64,000 nucleotides of DNA from Palaemon carinicauda (GCF_036898095.1 NC_090767.1:29007677-29071676), one strand, 5' to 3'. Positions 13,270 to 27,559 are shown, counted from the stretch's first letter. Made by a program: numbers and translations. Notes: generated by a model not told the origin, from the sequence alone.

Positions 13270-15557
13270 CATAACTAGCTACATCATCAAAGCAGACTAT
13301 ATACTGGGGGCTATCACCAATGAAACTTTTTTGGAAATCTATGATTTCCTTTGTGGACAAAGACACGCCCCAATATCGTACTACGCCCCAAAAACTTATG
13401 TCCTGGAGCAGTACTCATCATTGCCAGCCGCCCATATAACCAAGGTTTTTAAGCTCTCTCCACAACATTTTGTGAACTAAAAGTCTTTGCTTGCCGTCGG
13501 GGAAATGACGATCTCGTTCGCTTTCAACCTGCCACAAATAGCTCTCATATGGTGGTGACACTACTTTATGCACTTTGGGTATGACGCCTGCCCTAACCTG
13601 TATGTGCTGCCATCCTTAATGTCAACATTTTGCCCATGAAGATTCTGGTGACCTAATTCAACTCACTTATGGAAAACCAATTCACTAACTTCAATACCAC
13701 AATCAATACCCTAAATAAGATGAAGAGGACAACTATTCAATATCAACTGAAGTTGACATGAATGCGGTATGACAGAATGTGGTAGGACACAGACACACCC
13801 CACGATGTGCAGAAGTGGTGACAAAGGCGCCTACCACCAAAATGTTTCACCACTATTTCACACCAAAACCAGTGACCTCTCCAGCAACTTTATGATGCAC
13901 TTTGACCGCTGATATGTTACTACAAATCTAAATTCATAGTTACTGTGTAAAAATAAGCAAACAGTGGTCAGTGACCTAAAGACTTTCAAGAAGAGCAGGG
14001 CTCCTGGCAGTGGCCTTCCATATCTGTACTCTTTACAATTTACATGATGGAAGTACAGCAAGCAACTTTTGGTAGACACTGGTGATTGCTGTTCTCTACA
14101 TGTGAAAACTTAGTCTATCTAAGCCTACCAAAGTCCAAATAGTAACTGCCAAACGATCTGTGATCTCCACCCCGTGTTAAGAGGCCCTTATGTTATATTT
14201 TGTGAGTGCCAAATATAATTTATAGTTTCTCTTTGCTGACGCCCCCCTTGCCAATCCTTGTTGTGGATTTCCTCACCAATTTCAACCTCTTGGATGAGGT
14301 TGTTCAACGACAGTTAGCCAACACAGACTCTTACTCGTCGACATCTCTTCAACACACAACCTACAAAATTACTCTCCACATCAGCTCACCCACGGATGCC
14401 TTCGCCCACCTCCTCACATCATACTCAGAAGTGCTCTGTCCTAGACTTCACAATATGTCCACCATTCCCACTAAACAAATTATTGATCACTATATCAAGA
14501 ACACAGGGCCATCAGTGTTCACCAGAGTCAAGTGTCCTTTGCCGAATTGTCTTTTGCCGAGATGAAAGATATGTAACTTTGCTAAAAGGCTTCAAGCTCA
14601 TGCTTATTGTCCTTACATATTGTCCTACAAAAAGAACCCCCTGCACCTGTGTGGGGATTACTGGCATATGAACAAGCAGAGAGAATGGATTAACTGCCTC
14701 CCAACGAAACCTTGCCACAATTACCTCCTACTCACAACAAAGTGTAGGTTTTATCAATTCTTGACTTAGTGAAGGGGTATTATCAGATACCCATGAACCC
14801 ATAAGAAATCGCCAAGATCGCCATCACCATCCACTTCAATGCATACAGCTACAATCATCCTGTTTTGGCCTTAATAGTGATGAGGCTACTTTTCAAAGCC
14901 TCATGAATGGTATCTTCGGCAACCTCCCCTACAGTGTGTGTTACAAGTGCGACACACTTCTGTATACTTCCTTCAAAGAGGAACCCCTTCATCAACTTCA
15001 TGTCGTGCTCGACTGCCTACAATAGAACGGCTTTGAATTGGGGTATGACAAGTTTACTTTTGGTGCCAATGAAGTATCCTTCTTAGGGTACCGCTTCACT
15101 CCTGAAGGAGTTCATCCCTTCCCTGAAAAGGTACCAGCTGTTCAGAACATCCCCACACCCTCAACCATCAAAGCAATGTAAAAGTTTTTGTTTGTGGTCA
15201 ACCATTATTACTGGTTCCTTGCAGCCATCGTCGCTACTCTCGGGCCCTCTATGTCTCTCAAAAAGACAAAGGGTAGTCAGGGAGTAACCCCACCCTTTGG
15301 CCCTCTTCGGTAGGAAACCATCTAGTGTGGAATCTGGATACTCCACATTTGACCGAGAATTGAGGGAAGTGTATGGGTTTCACCACTTCTTAGAAGGCTG
15401 GCCGTTTCTCATTCACACGGACAACATGGCTCTGGTGCACTTCTTCGCTCGAAGGTCTGATGACTGGTCCGCTCTTCAACTTCCAATTCTCTCCAACCCG
15501 TATGAATGCAATTGCACACTTCAACACGTCCCTGTAAAATTTAATCTTGTTGCCTAA
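13270..15557 (+). pseudogene. Ty3/gypsy retrotransposon remnant (gag-PR-RT-RNase H)
   Basis: Domains in normal gypsy order, broken by many stops and shifts. Gag-like capsid segment at about 13270-13480. Protease trace near 14060-14330 (LLVDTG, then a segment matching the flap and LGADF-type end). RT at about 14560-15180, with LCGDYWHMN, then LDLVKGYYQIPM, a decayed palm and FGANEVSFLGYRFTPEG. RNase H at 15297-15557 has SGYSTFDRELREVY and IHTDNMAL. No integrase or LTR was seen before the next repeat begins at about 15690. The minus-strand remnant at 24600-27500 appears to be the same family. The family call rests on the ordered motifs; the protein is certainly dead. Confidence 0.85.
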
Positions 15558-15689
15558 AACCTGTCAAAAAATAATTTGCATCTATTCATTGGGATTACTA
15601 TGCAGTGTTATAATCCAAACGAAAAGATCCAATGTATCAAATATGTAGTATATCCTACTTTTTCTTTTTTTAAAACTTTTTTTTCCAGA

Positions 15690-15903
15690 GGTTTTATTCA
15701 AGAAAACAAATGCAGTGACACCACATAAAGAATGACCACATTACAATAATGTCCACCTCTTTTTAGAAATATGACCAGGTTTTACTAAGACTAACAGCCG
15801 TCTATGTCACATTTTGAAAGTAACGGAAGTGGGGGACGCTGGGGTGGTAATAGGTGTTTACTTGTATCTTCAACCCCGTAGGGTCATTACAGTGACTCAA
15901 GGA
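15690..15903. repeat. Dispersed repeat, left half (copy of about 40914-41120)
   Basis: Matches 40914-41120 in the same orientation (for example GGTTTTATTCAAGAA and GTGTTTACTTGTATCTTCAA). The match resumes after the TTAA element at 19093, so that element is an insertion into this repeat. Confidence 0.85.
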
Positions 15904-18900
15904 TTAACCCTGGATAGGTACGCTCCTCGGACACCCCTTTAAGGGTATACTTGGACGCGAACGACCCCGACGCCAAAAAAAAATTCTTGAAAAATCAGTT
16001 TTTGCAGTAACCTCTTTTTTTCTTTTGCCAAAAAAAACTTCAATGAATGCTTAAAACAACTGTAAAGATAAATACTACTCATCTGCAGAAAAACTATTTA
16101 TTATAAATATTTTAAAAAATTAAGTAGAAAAAAAAGACCTGACATAAAAATTCATAAAAAAAAGTTTATACATATATACACAAATCCTTTTAGGAATTGA
16201 TTCTTGAATGTTTAGGACACATCTTGATGTATTTTGGATGAAGTCAGACCCATGGAGGTGAAGATCTGAAATGAGAAAAAAAGGGTAACTTTTTTTGGCT
16301 AAAAAAATTTGTCCAAATTTCATGAATTTTTTTGGGTACCCAAATGAAATAGGAAGTGGCTAATTTTTTTAGGGAATAAACATATGTTATCCTAAAATAG
16401 AAATATGTAAAAAAATCTTCATTATTTTGTAAATTACATTTATATCAGGGGCCATATCTAAAGGTAATTTTTTGAGTACTTAGAAATTTCGTAAAAAAAT
16501 ACATATATTTAATATATAATATGATATTTATGCAGGTAAAAATATACCAAAATATCACAAATTCTATAGGGAACAAGAATATATATAGATAGGGCAACTT
16601 ACGCTTCGGATATGTCCACAAAATGGCCGCCAACCACACTGACTCAGACTCCCTAATCTGCCACTTGAAATGTAGGAAGGGTATGTCAATTTCAAGGTGT
16701 TATTTACTAATCTACTAATTATTGGATATGCATAAAAATTGTATGGTGGGTTGCTGGATAATTGTCGATTATTTTACGACTATAAAATTTAAATTCTGAC
16801 CCAAAAAAATTTTTTTGAAGGGAAATAAAATCGAAAAAAAAACAAAAATGTGAAACAATATAATATTTTAGCTAAAAAAATTTGATGATATTCAATCAAA
16901 AAAGAAGTAAACAAAATTTTCCGACAAATAAACATCTAGAGGAATCATTACTTTGTGATAGTTCCTTAGTACGTAGTAATTTTGAAAGAAATGGGAAAAA
17001 ACGAAAAAATGGCAATCACCGGAAAATCGAACACATACCTATATATACGCCATATCTGGCTAAAAAAAAGATAGGCATGGGTAGCCAGATCATCTAGAAA
17101 CACTTTCCAACACCATAAAAATATAAGTTTTGCGACACTACTTGCCAATTCCATACGGTAACATGACTAAGCAAAAAAATGCAAAACAAATAAAAAGGGG
17201 CACTCGCGGAAAAATGGCTAACATTCTAATATACGGCATTTCAGAAAAAAAAAATTCAGCCACGTGCTAGGCAAACCATCAAGGCACATTTTCCGACAAA
17301 TAAACATATAAATGAATCATTACTCTGTGATAGTTCCTTAGTACGTAGTAATTTTGAAAGAAATGGGAAAAAATGAAAAAATGGCAATCACAGGAAAATC
17401 GAACACATACCTATATATACGCCATATCTGGGTAAAAAAAAAGATAGGCATGGGTAGCCAGATCATCTAGAAACACTTTCCAACACTATAAAATTATAAG
17501 TTTTGCGACACTACTTGCCAATTCCTTACGGTAACATGACTAAGCAAAAAAATGCAAAACAAATAAAAAGGGGCACTCGCGGAAAAATGGCCATTCTAAT
17601 ATACGGCATTTCAGAAAAAAAAATTTCAGCCACGTGCTAGGCAAACCATCAAGGCACATTTTCCGACAAATAAACATATAAATGAATCATTACTCTGTGA
17701 TAGTTCCTTAGTACGTAGCAATTTTGAAAGAAATGGGAAAAAACGAAAAAAAAGCAATCACAGGAAAATCGAACACATACTTATATATACGCCATATCTG
17801 GCTAAAAAAAAATAGGCATGGGTAGCCAGATCATCTAGAAACACTTTCCAACACTATAAAAATATAAGTTTTGCGACACTACTTGCCAATTCCTTACGGT
17901 AACATGACTAAGCAAAAAAATGCAAAACAAATAAAAAGGGGCACTCGCGGAAAAATGCCCAACATTCTAATATACGGCATCTCAGATAAAAAAAAAGACA
18001 TGCACGTGTTAGCCCAACCATCAAGGCACACTTTCTAACACATAAATATGAAAAACAAATCAATAATATACGGCAATTCCTTACTACGTAGTAAATTTTT
18101 ACAAATATTAAAAAAAAAACAGAAATTGGCCACCGCAGTTAAATACCCAATATACCAATAACTACGTCGTATCTGACAAAAACAAAGTCACGCATGGGTA
18201 GCCAGATCATCTAGACACACTTTCCAACACTAAAAAAGCAAAAGTTTTATGTCACTATTTGGCAATATCTTACGGAAAAATGACTTGGCAAAAAAATGAA
18301 AAAAAATGAAAAAGGGGCACTCGCGGTAAAATGCTCAACATTCTAATATACGGCATCTCACATAAAAAAAAAGACATGCACGTGTTAGCCCAACCATCAA
18401 GGCACACTTTCTAACACATAAACATGAAAAAAATGAATAATATACGGCAATTCCTTACTACGTAAAATTTTTTACAAATATTGAAAAAAAAATAGAAATT
18501 GGCAACCGCAGTTAAATACCCAATATACCAATAACTACGTCGTATCTGACAAAAAAAATGTCACGCATGGGTAGCCAGATCATCTAGACACACTTTCCAA
18601 CACTAAACAAGCAAAAGTTTTACGACACTATTTGGCAATATCTTACGGAAAAATGACTTGGCAAAAAAATGAAAAAAAATGAAAAAGGGGCACTCGCGGT
18701 AAAATGGTCATCGTGGTGATGAACGACATTTTAACTAAAAAAAAAATCATGCACATGGTAGCCAAACAATCCACCAAGACTTTCCACAACTGATAACCTA
18801 TACAAGTTGCACCATTCTACGACAATTTCATAATACGTAATAACTTTGATAATTATGCAAATTACCTTAGAAGGGTAAACTCGGTCGCGCTCGACCCCGA

Positions 18901-19092
18901 CGCGTCTCAGAAATCGGGGAAGGAGTACAGCTACAGCAATGCACATCTGGACACTACTAGAGCGTGTAGGGGAGACACCTCCTGCAGGTCGATCACCCAC
19001 AAATTCAGTCACGGGGGTGAGTCACGTGAGAAAAACCTCTTTTTTTTGACGCTCGGGGTCGCGTACGACCCACCGTACCTATCCAGGGTTAA
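15904..19092 (+). mobile_element. Non-autonomous piggyBac-like TTAA element, copy 1
   Basis: Flanked on both sides by TTAA (15904-15907 and 19089-19092). The terminal inverted repeat is about 15-17 bp (CCCTGGATAGGTACG), and the ends start CCC and finish GGG as in piggyBac elements. The pre-insertion site can be inferred: the related repeat at 40.9-41.2 kb runs through this position without the element. A ~30-bp GC-rich motif with ACGACCCCGACGC occurs near each end as a subterminal direct repeat (about 15946 and 18870). Most of the inside is a tandem repeat. No transposase domain was found, so it would need one in trans. Superfamily assignment rests on the TTAA site and terminal bases only. 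Confidence 0.8.
16918..18720. repeat. Internal ~368-bp dimeric tandem repeat
   Basis: About five head-to-tail units of about 368 bp. Landmarks are TTCCTTAGTACGTAGTAATT, TATATACGCCATATCTGG and GGTAGCCAGATCATCTAGA. Each unit is two diverged halves of about 185 bp: the second half repeats the pattern with TTCCTTACGGTAACATGAC, GGGGCACTCGCGG and ATATACGGCAT. The first three units are closely alike and the later ones more diverged. The same array is in copy 2, so it belongs to the element. Confidence 0.85.
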
Positions 19093-20045
19093 TGCATTCT
19101 CATTGACTATAATTTGCTAATCATATTAGAAAATACAGAAACAGTAGAGAAGCACGTTCAAACTGAATTGGGGCCGAAGTCAAAGTGAGTGTTGCTCTAC
19201 TTGGCTAGTAAGTGGAGTCTACCCACCACATGCCAAGAAATCTAATCACCTCGTTAAAATCTGAATAAACGTTCGGGTTTGCCGAAGTGATACTTCTATT
19301 AAAGGAAGATGGTTTGTATTTTTATAGAAACAACTCCTTGACAATAAATAGTGAACAATTTATGCACGAAAATATAGAAGCCTAACACTATTTACAATAG
19401 ATAACAATTTATACAAAAAGAAATACCATCTTAGCGTTTACTTATGACCATTTGTTAATTGACTGAAAACGTGACCGAACAAATGTCAGTAAACTTGAGA
19501 TAGTTTTTAGTGCTCCAACAAGCACCAACTCGTCAAACAAATCTGCCACAACGCCGTTCAATCAGGAATTCAGCCACAGTTTTTAATGTATTTTAAATAT
19601 CACTACATATACACTGGAATACCTTTTTATTAAGAGAAATAGGATATGGTATTCAAACAAGTAGTAGATATATTGATAGTAGCAGGACTGTAAAACACAG
19701 AAAGTCAGATATTTTGATTCTCTGGTATATTGATATAAACAAGAGTGATCAATGATAACATGCAGATAGTATTATCTGTGTTCCAAAATGGTAGTCTCTT
19801 GCTGTAGACTTACCATCTTTCAGGTTTGGGAAGGCGATGTTGACAAAGAGTATAGAGAACAAATGTAAAATTTACTACCGAATATAGTGTTATAAAGCAA
19901 TCTCTTGTTGATACTTTTATAACTGATAAAAATAAGACATAAATAAGAATTCAATAGTGAGTACTAAAACAAACTGAAAAGAACATTATAAATCAGAATG
20001 GCAAACTTTGCAGATATTGGGACTGATGTAATCCGTGAAGCAAAA
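19093..20045. repeat. Dispersed repeat, right half (copy of 41121-41165 and 43448-44190)
   Basis: The first ~55 bp continues the repeat interrupted by the TTAA element. From about 19305 to 20045 it matches 43448-44190 at high identity (GATGGTTTGTATTTTT, CCTAACACTATT, GATATTGGGACTGATGTAAT). The piece between about 19150 and 19300 has no counterpart there; the 43-kb copy has an RTE fragment instead. No coding content was recognised. Confidence 0.8.
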
Positions 20046-20315
20046 TTGGATAACAGTTAAAATGTAAAACTCTTTAAAATTTAAATAAATACCATTAGAA
20101 AATTAAAAGATATGTTCAATATAACTGCAAAAGGTTTATTCTATTTAAAATTTCAAACATTTTATTTATTTGTCATAGGCAAAGAGATTGCTTCATTCCA
20201 ACAAGCTTTTGAAAGAGAAGTCATATAGTGCAGCCTAAAAGGAAAAAAAAAAAGCTTTAGTGTTGTTTCGAATATTCCACTTAGATTTACTATATCTATA
20301 TATTTATGAACATCT

Positions 20316-20437
<122 letters not shown>

Positions 20438-20465
20438 TAAGCTACAACTTTTGAATATACATCAT

Positions 20466-20922
<457 letters not shown>

Positions 20923-21027
20923 TTGAGTACTTATAATCACATACATAATATGGCGGCCACCTATTAAGTTGTTACTGAGAGTCTTTTGTGAATGCAACTA
21001 AACTTTCTTTGGTCGGAACATGAGTTT
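20923..21027. repeat. LTR-like fragment, left of TTAA insertion
   Basis: Contains GTTGTTACTGAGAGTC and TTTGGTCGGAACATGAG, matching 27566-27615 and the reverse complement of 62385-62465. With 24212-24290 it forms an LTR-like end interrupted by the TTAA element. It lies where the 3' LTR of the minus-strand gypsy remnant is expected. Confidence 0.7.
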
Positions 21028-24000
21028 TTAACCCTGGATAGGTACGGTGGGTCGTTCGCGACCCCGAGCGTCAAAAAAAAACAGGTTTTTCTCACGTGAC
21101 TCACCCCCGTGACTGAATTTGTGGGTGATCGACCTGCAGGAGGTGTCTCCCCTACACGCTCTAGTAGTGTCCAGATGTGCATTGCTGTAGCTGTACTCCT
21201 TCCCCGATTTCTGAGACGCGTCGGGGTCGTTCGCGTCCGAGTTTACCCTTCTAAGGTAGTTTGCATAATTATCAAAGTTATTACGTATTATGAAATTGTC
21301 GTAGAATGGTGCAACTTGTATAGGTTATCAGTTGTGGAAAGTCTTGGTGGATTGTTTGGCTACCATGTGCATGTTTTTTTTTTAGTTAAAAGGTCGTTCA
21401 TCACCACGAGGACCATTTTACCGCGAGTGCCCCTTTTTAATTTTTTTTCATTTTTTTGCCAAGTAATTTTTCCGTAAGATATTGCCAAATAGTGTCGTAA
21501 AACTTTTGCTTGTTTAGTGTTTGAAAGTGTGTCTAGATGATCTGGCTACCCATGCATGACTTTGTTTTTGTCAGATACGACGTAGTTATTGGTATATTGG
21601 GTATTTAACTGCGGTTACCAATTTCTGTTTTTTTTTCAATATTTGTAAAAATTACTACGTAGTAAGGAATTGCCGTATATTATTCATTTTTTTTTCATGT
21701 TTATGTGTTAGAAAGTGTGCCTTGATGGTTGGGCTAACACGTGCATGTCTTTTTTTTTATCTGAGATGTCGTATATTAGAATGTCGGGCATTTTACCGCG
21801 AGTGTCCCTTTTTCATTTTTTTTCATTTTTTTGCCAAGTCATTTTTCCGTAAGATATTGCGAAATAGTGTCGTAAAACTATTGCTTTTTTAATGTTGGAA
21901 AGTGTGTCTAGATGATCTGGCTACCCATGCGTGATTTTGTTTTTGTCAGATACGATGTAGTTATTGGTATATTGGGTATTTAACTGCGGTTGCCAATTTC
22001 TGTTTTTTTTCAACATTTGTAAAAATTTACTACGTAGTAAGGAATTGCCGTATATTATTGATTTTTTTTCATGTTTATGTGTTAGAAAGTGTGCCTTGAT
22101 GGTTGGGCTAACACGTGCATGTCTTTTTTTTTATCTGAGATGCCGTATATTAGAATGTTGGGCATTTTTCCGCGAGTGCCCCTTTTTATTTGTTTTGCAT
22201 TTTTTTGCTTAGTCATGTTACCGTAAGGAATTGGCAAGTAGTGTCGCAAAACTTATATTTTTATAGTGTTGGAAAGTGTTTCTAGATGATCTGGCTACCC
22301 ATGCCTATTTTTTTTTAGCCAGATATGGCGTATATATAAGTATGTGTTCGATTTTCCTGTGATTGCCATTTTTTCGTTTTTTCCTATTTCTTTCAAAATT
22401 ACTACGTACTAAGGAACTATCACAGAGTAATATTTCATTTATATGTTTATTTGTCGGAAAATATGCCTTGATGGTTTGCCTAGCACGTGGCTGAAATTTT
22501 TTTTTTCTGAAATGCCGTATATTAGAATGGCCATTTTTCCACGAGTGCCCCTTTTTATTTGTTTTGCATTTTTTTGCTTAGTCATGTTACCGTAAGGAAT
22601 TGGCAAGTAGTGTCGCAAAACTTATAATTTTATAGTGTTGGAAAGTGTTTCTAGATGATCTGGCTACCCATGCCTATCTTCTTTTTTTAGCCAGATATGG
22701 CGTATATATAGGTATGTGTTCGATTTTCCTGTGATTGCCATTTTTTCGTTTTTTCCCATTTCTTTCAAAATTACTACGTACTAAGGAACTATCACAGAGT
22801 AATTATTCATTTAGATGTTTATTTGTCGGAAAATATGCCTTGATGGTTTGCCTAGCACGTGGCTGAATTTTTTTTTTCTGAAATGCCGTATATTAGAATG
22901 TTAGCCATTTTTCCGCGAGTGCCCCTTTTTATTTGTTTTGCATTTTTTTGCTTAGTCATGTTACCGTAAGGAATTGGCAAGTAGTGTCGCAAAACTTATA
23001 TTTTTATAGTGTTGGAAAGTGTTTCTAGATGATCTGACTACCCATGCTTATCTTTTTTTTAGCCAGATATGGCGTATATATAGGTATGTGTTCGATTTTC
23101 CGGTGATTGCCATTTTTTCGTTTTTTCCCAATTCTTTCAAAATTACTACGTACTAAGGAACTATCACAGAGTAATGATTCCTCTAGATGTTTATTTGTCG
23201 GAAAATTTTGTTTACTTTTTTTTTGATTGAATATCATCAAATTTTTTTAGCTAAAATATTGTTTTACATTTTTTTTTTCGATTTTATTTCCCTTCAAAAA
23301 ATTTTTTTTGGGTCAGAATTTTAATTTTATAGTCGTAAAATAATCGACAATTATCCAGCAACCCACCATACAATTTTTATGCATATCCAATAATAATTAG
23401 ATTAGTAAATAACACCTTGAAATTGACATACCCTTCCTACATTTCAAGTGGCAGATTAGGGAGTCTGAGTCAGTGTGGTTGGCGGCCATTTTGTGGACAT
23501 ATCCGAAGCGTAAGCTGCCCTATCTATATATATTCTTGTTCCCTATAGAATTTGTGATATTTTGGTATATTTTTACCTGCATAAATATCATATTATATAT
23601 TAAATATATGTATTTTTTTACGAAATTTCTAAGTACTCAAAAAATTACCTTTAGATATGGCCCCTGATATAAATGTAATTTACAAAATAATGAAGATTTT
23701 TTTACATATTTCTATTTTAGGATAACATATGTTTATTCCCTAAAAAAATTAGCCACTTCCTATTTCATTTGGGTACCCAAAAAAATTCATGAAATTTGGA
23801 CAAATTTTTTTGGCCAAAAAAAGTTACCCTTTTTTTCTCATTTCAGATCTTCACCTCCATGGGTCTGACTTCATCCAAAATACATCAAGATGTGTCCTAA
23901 ACATTCAAGAATCAATTCCTAAAAGGATTTGTGTATATATGTATAAACTTTTTTTTTATGAATTTTTACGTCAGGTCTTTTTTTTTTTCTACTTAATTTT

Positions 24001-24211
24001 TTAAAATATTTATAATAAATAGTTTTTCTGCAGATGAGTAGTATTTATCTTTACAGTTGTTTTAAGCATTCATTGAAGTTTTTTTTGGCAAAAGAAAAAA
24101 GGAGGGTACTGCAAAAACTGATTTTTCAAGAATTTTTTTTGGCGTCGGGGTCGTTCGCGTCCGAGTATACCCTTAAAGGGGTGTCCGAGGACCGTACCTA
24201 TCCAGGGTTAA
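21028..24211 (-). mobile_element. Non-autonomous piggyBac-like TTAA element, copy 2 (inverted)
   Basis: Nearly identical to the reverse complement of copy 1. It has TTAA at both ends (21028-21031 and 24208-24211), the same 15-17-bp terminal repeat and the same internal dimeric array. Length is 3184 bp against 3189 bp for copy 1. It splits an LTR-like sequence whose uninterrupted form is at 27566-27650. A short open frame near the right subterminal region (21109-21477) is shared with copy 1 but shows no known domain, and I do not treat it as a gene. Confidence 0.8.
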
Positions 24212-24290
24212 ACAACCTTTTCCTGTCAAGAACCCCACACATATTCAATCACCCAATGGTGCAAGAAAATTCATGAATAGATAGGTTATC
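24212..24290. repeat. LTR-like fragment, right of TTAA insertion
   Basis: Continues the sequence interrupted at 21027: CCTTTTCCTGTCAAGAACCCC matches 27628-27648 with few changes. Confidence 0.65.
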
Positions 24291-24599
24291 ATTGAAAAGG
24301 GAGAGCGATAGCAACAATATAAAAAAAATAAGAAATATCATTATAATGTATATAAGCATGTTTGATACATGAGAGGTGCATGGCTCCTCCCAAAAGACGA
24401 CATACATGTTAAATAGGCCGCCTTGCCTTTAAGAAGCGTAAGGTAGGCGGATCATCTGACAGGAGATATGATTGTTTTATGTTATCTAGCGAGACCCAGT
24501 CTTTTTTGCCATGCATGTTGAGAAGGAATGCTTTTGGCATACAGCAGGTCAGGGGGAAAGATCTGTGAAGGGGGCACTAACTGTGGTTTACAAGAGCCA
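24291..24599. other. Untranslatable 3' part of the gypsy remnant, no clear domain
   Basis: Lies between the LTR-like piece and the integrase trace. It probably covers the integrase C-terminus and 3' untranslated part of the minus-strand element, but I could not read a convincing motif. Confidence 0.4.
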
Positions 24600-27500
24600 T
24601 AGGACAGAAAACATATGTTCATGAGTGCTGATCAGTTGGGGTGTTGCTTAGCTGGGACTTTTAATTCTGACAGCATGGAGAAAATTTTCCCAAAAAATTG
24701 TTTTACCAGTTGGAGATTTTCGGAAGAGGTTTCAGATGGAAAAATTCCGGCAAGGAAATCCAACCGGTTGCCATACACCATTTCAGATACCGAGACATCA
24801 ACGGCATCTTTAGGAGTGGTTTTGAATACCAGGAGCATCCATGGAAACTGGGTAAACCAGTCAGAGTGCTTGCAGTGGGACATCACCACTGCTTTGATGG
24901 TACGATGATAACGTTCAACCATACTGGTGAAAGCAGGGTTGTATGCATTGTTCTAAGGAAGAGTGATACCCAGAATATTTGATAATGATGTCCACTATTG
25001 ATAGGTCAGATATACACGAGGGGGACGTTGCATTTTCCCTGTTAATGGCTTTATGAAAACAAAGCTTATGATCCTTGCGAATGATGAATGACGTTCTTTC
25101 CAAGAAATGGAGGAAAGTTAGGGACAGCTAAATGCACTACTAGCAATTTGCAGTCGAAAATAAAGTAGCTTTATTCCATCATAGACAGTTTTCTATTGAA
25201 AAAGGCCAATGGGCGTGTAGAGCCGTTGAACACCTGCTCGAGGACTGCCAAAATAGTGACGTCACTAGCATCGGTGAAGAGAAGGAGAGGTCAATGTGGC
25301 ACAGGAAAAGTAAGAGCAGCAGTGATTGATATGGCTTTCATTGCGTTGCAGAAGGACACTTCTGGAATAGGACTGCACTTCATGTCTCTTGGCTTTCTTT
25401 TGAAGGAGGAATAGAGGGGGCCAAGCTGTGGTGATTCATGGCAGGAAACGGTGATAATAGTTGATCATGCCTAAGAATTCTTGCAGTGCTTTCATGGTCG
25501 AAGTCGTGGGGAAGTTCTGAATGGCTGCTACTTTTCATTGAGGATGTGAACTCCTTCAGGAAAGAAGTGGTACCCTAAGAATGATATTTCGTTGGCGCCA
25601 AAGTGCACTTTTCGTGCAGTATCACAAGCCCAATCTGTTGTAGGTGGTCGAGCATGGTGCATAGATGAAGGAGGTGTACCTCTTTGGAAGAAGAGAAGAA
25701 AAGCATGTCGTCCACGTAACATTCACAGAAGTAGAGTTCCCCTAGGATGCTGTCCATGAGATGTTGAAAAGTGGTCCCAGCATAACAAAGGCAACAAAAG
25801 GAGCTATTGAAATTCTATGTACCCAATGTGGTGGTTATGGCAGTATTGGGATTTCCTCTGGGCTCAAGGGCACCTGATAATACCCCTTTAGGATGTAGAA
25901 CGTGGAGAAAACCTTGGATTTGTGCAAGTAGGAGGTCACATCGGCGATGTATGGGAGAGTGCTGTGAACCTGTTCTTTCTGCAGTTCAGGGGCTTGTATT
26001 CCCAACATGGATGTAGAGTGCCAAATTTCTTCAGGACTATGTGAAAGTTTGATGATGATTGACTGGAGGCCTTTTGGCAAAAGCTAATTTTTTTTTATTT
26101 CGACGAACATTTGTTTAGCGGTTGTCAATCGATACGGTGACAGACATAAGAATCTGGTGAAAACTGTGGCACCCGTTGTCTCTATATGGTTATAAATACC
26201 GTATTATTCTGAAACCATGGTTGTTTGCCGAAATTCTTAAATGAAAACATCTGGGTATAATGTGAGAAGTTGGGATTATGTATCCATGGGTGTGCTGATG
26301 TGGAAAGCTAGGGGAGAGGGGATGGGTTGGAGAGTTGTTGAGGAGGATGAATTCTCATTGACTAACAGTAGGTGAGCTACGTCAGCCAGCTGGAGGAAAT
26401 GGGAGAAGAAGTGCGCTTCGAGAACTGGCTATTTGACGTCAGCAACGAGACACTTCAAAGTATATTTGGCGATTCTAATCAATAATCTGAGGCTTTAAAA
26501 CCATGCATAGGTATCACAGATCCGTTGGCAGTTACCATGTATATATTGGCAGATTTAGACATACTACCTCATGTCCTGTAGAGTGGTCTTGGCATAAAAG
26601 AACCGTAAGCACACGTGTCTATCAAGAATCACACAGCCGTGCCTGCGTCATGTAAAAAGAAAAGATTAGTGAAGGGGGAGGCCGCTGCCACTAGTTATGG
26701 CATACGTACACATTTTTATCCACTGACAACGATTCGCAAATTTCTTCGTAGCTGCCCTGAATTTGAAGTGGTAGTAGACTAACTGCGGTGATGGGTGTCG
26801 GTAAGTGACTGACCAGGTCGGTGGTTGAGGTGTAAACAAGGGGTGGTATGTACGGGTGGTGGGCTGCTTTGTCGCCGCTCTGGAACGTCAGAGGGTGTGC
26901 GACTGTGTCCTACGGCACCCACGTTAACTTCGGTCAAAGTTGAATAGTTCGTTCACCTCCTTAGAAATGGAGGCTTGGGGGGAGGTCCAAAAGGCACTGA
27001 AGTGGCTGTCCATAAGGCATTGACTTTTGTTATCAGGACCTTCTTGGGCAAAATATCAACATCGGGGATGACACACATACAGATTCGTGTAAGCACCTTG
27101 CACAAATTGCATTAAGTACATTCACTTCACAACCAGAAACGCCACATTAGGAAGCAGGTGAACAATACTGGTCATGTCCCTGAGAGAAAGCTAAGCCATA
27201 TAGTCCCAAACGTTATTGAGAGCTAAAAAAATTTAGCAATGTGGGTGGTCGCTGATAGCGAGTACTACTCTAGGACGTTTGATCTGAGGTCTTCATACAT
27301 TATGGGGTGTCCCCGTCTTTGCACAGCCAAAAGGAGATATCAGGGAAGTGTCCCTAGGGATGGTAGCGAGAACATATTTAGCTTTAGTGTTTGACAGGGT
27401 TACGCTCTAAAAGCAAAACTTGACTTCAACATTTGGGAACCAGGTTAAAGTCTCCCAGGTGTGGCGTTAATGGCTTAGTCAGTGTCTGAGGACAGCATCA
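24600..27500 (-). pseudogene. Ty3/gypsy retrotransposon remnant (gag-PR-RT-RNase H-IN)
   Basis: Reading the minus strand from 27500 down: gag-like and protease-like traces (about 27400-26250). RT at 26180-25530 has FTRFLCLSPYRL, FYILKGYYQVPLSPEEI, CYVDDMLFF (catalytic YVDD box) and SFLGYHFFPEGVH. A connection and RNase H trace lies at about 25500-25190. The integrase C-terminal part at 24922-24632 begins MVERYHRTIK and continues through WMLLVFKTTPKDAVDVS and MVYGNRLD. The order is the normal gypsy order. Stops and shifts occur throughout. It resembles the plus-strand remnant at 13.3-15.6 kb and the fragment at 46.5-47.1 kb. Confidence 0.85.
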
Positions 27501-27559
27501 TCAAGGAGTTAGGCACGGGAGGTAGTTTAACACTCCGGTGGTCAACAATGTGCCGAAGA

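Noticed and set aside
18731..19012. 93-codon minus-strand frame, with a counterpart at 21109-21477, conserved between the two TTAA elements
   Set aside because: The copies are nearly identical throughout, so conservation carries no coding signal. No domain was recognised and the two frames end differently.
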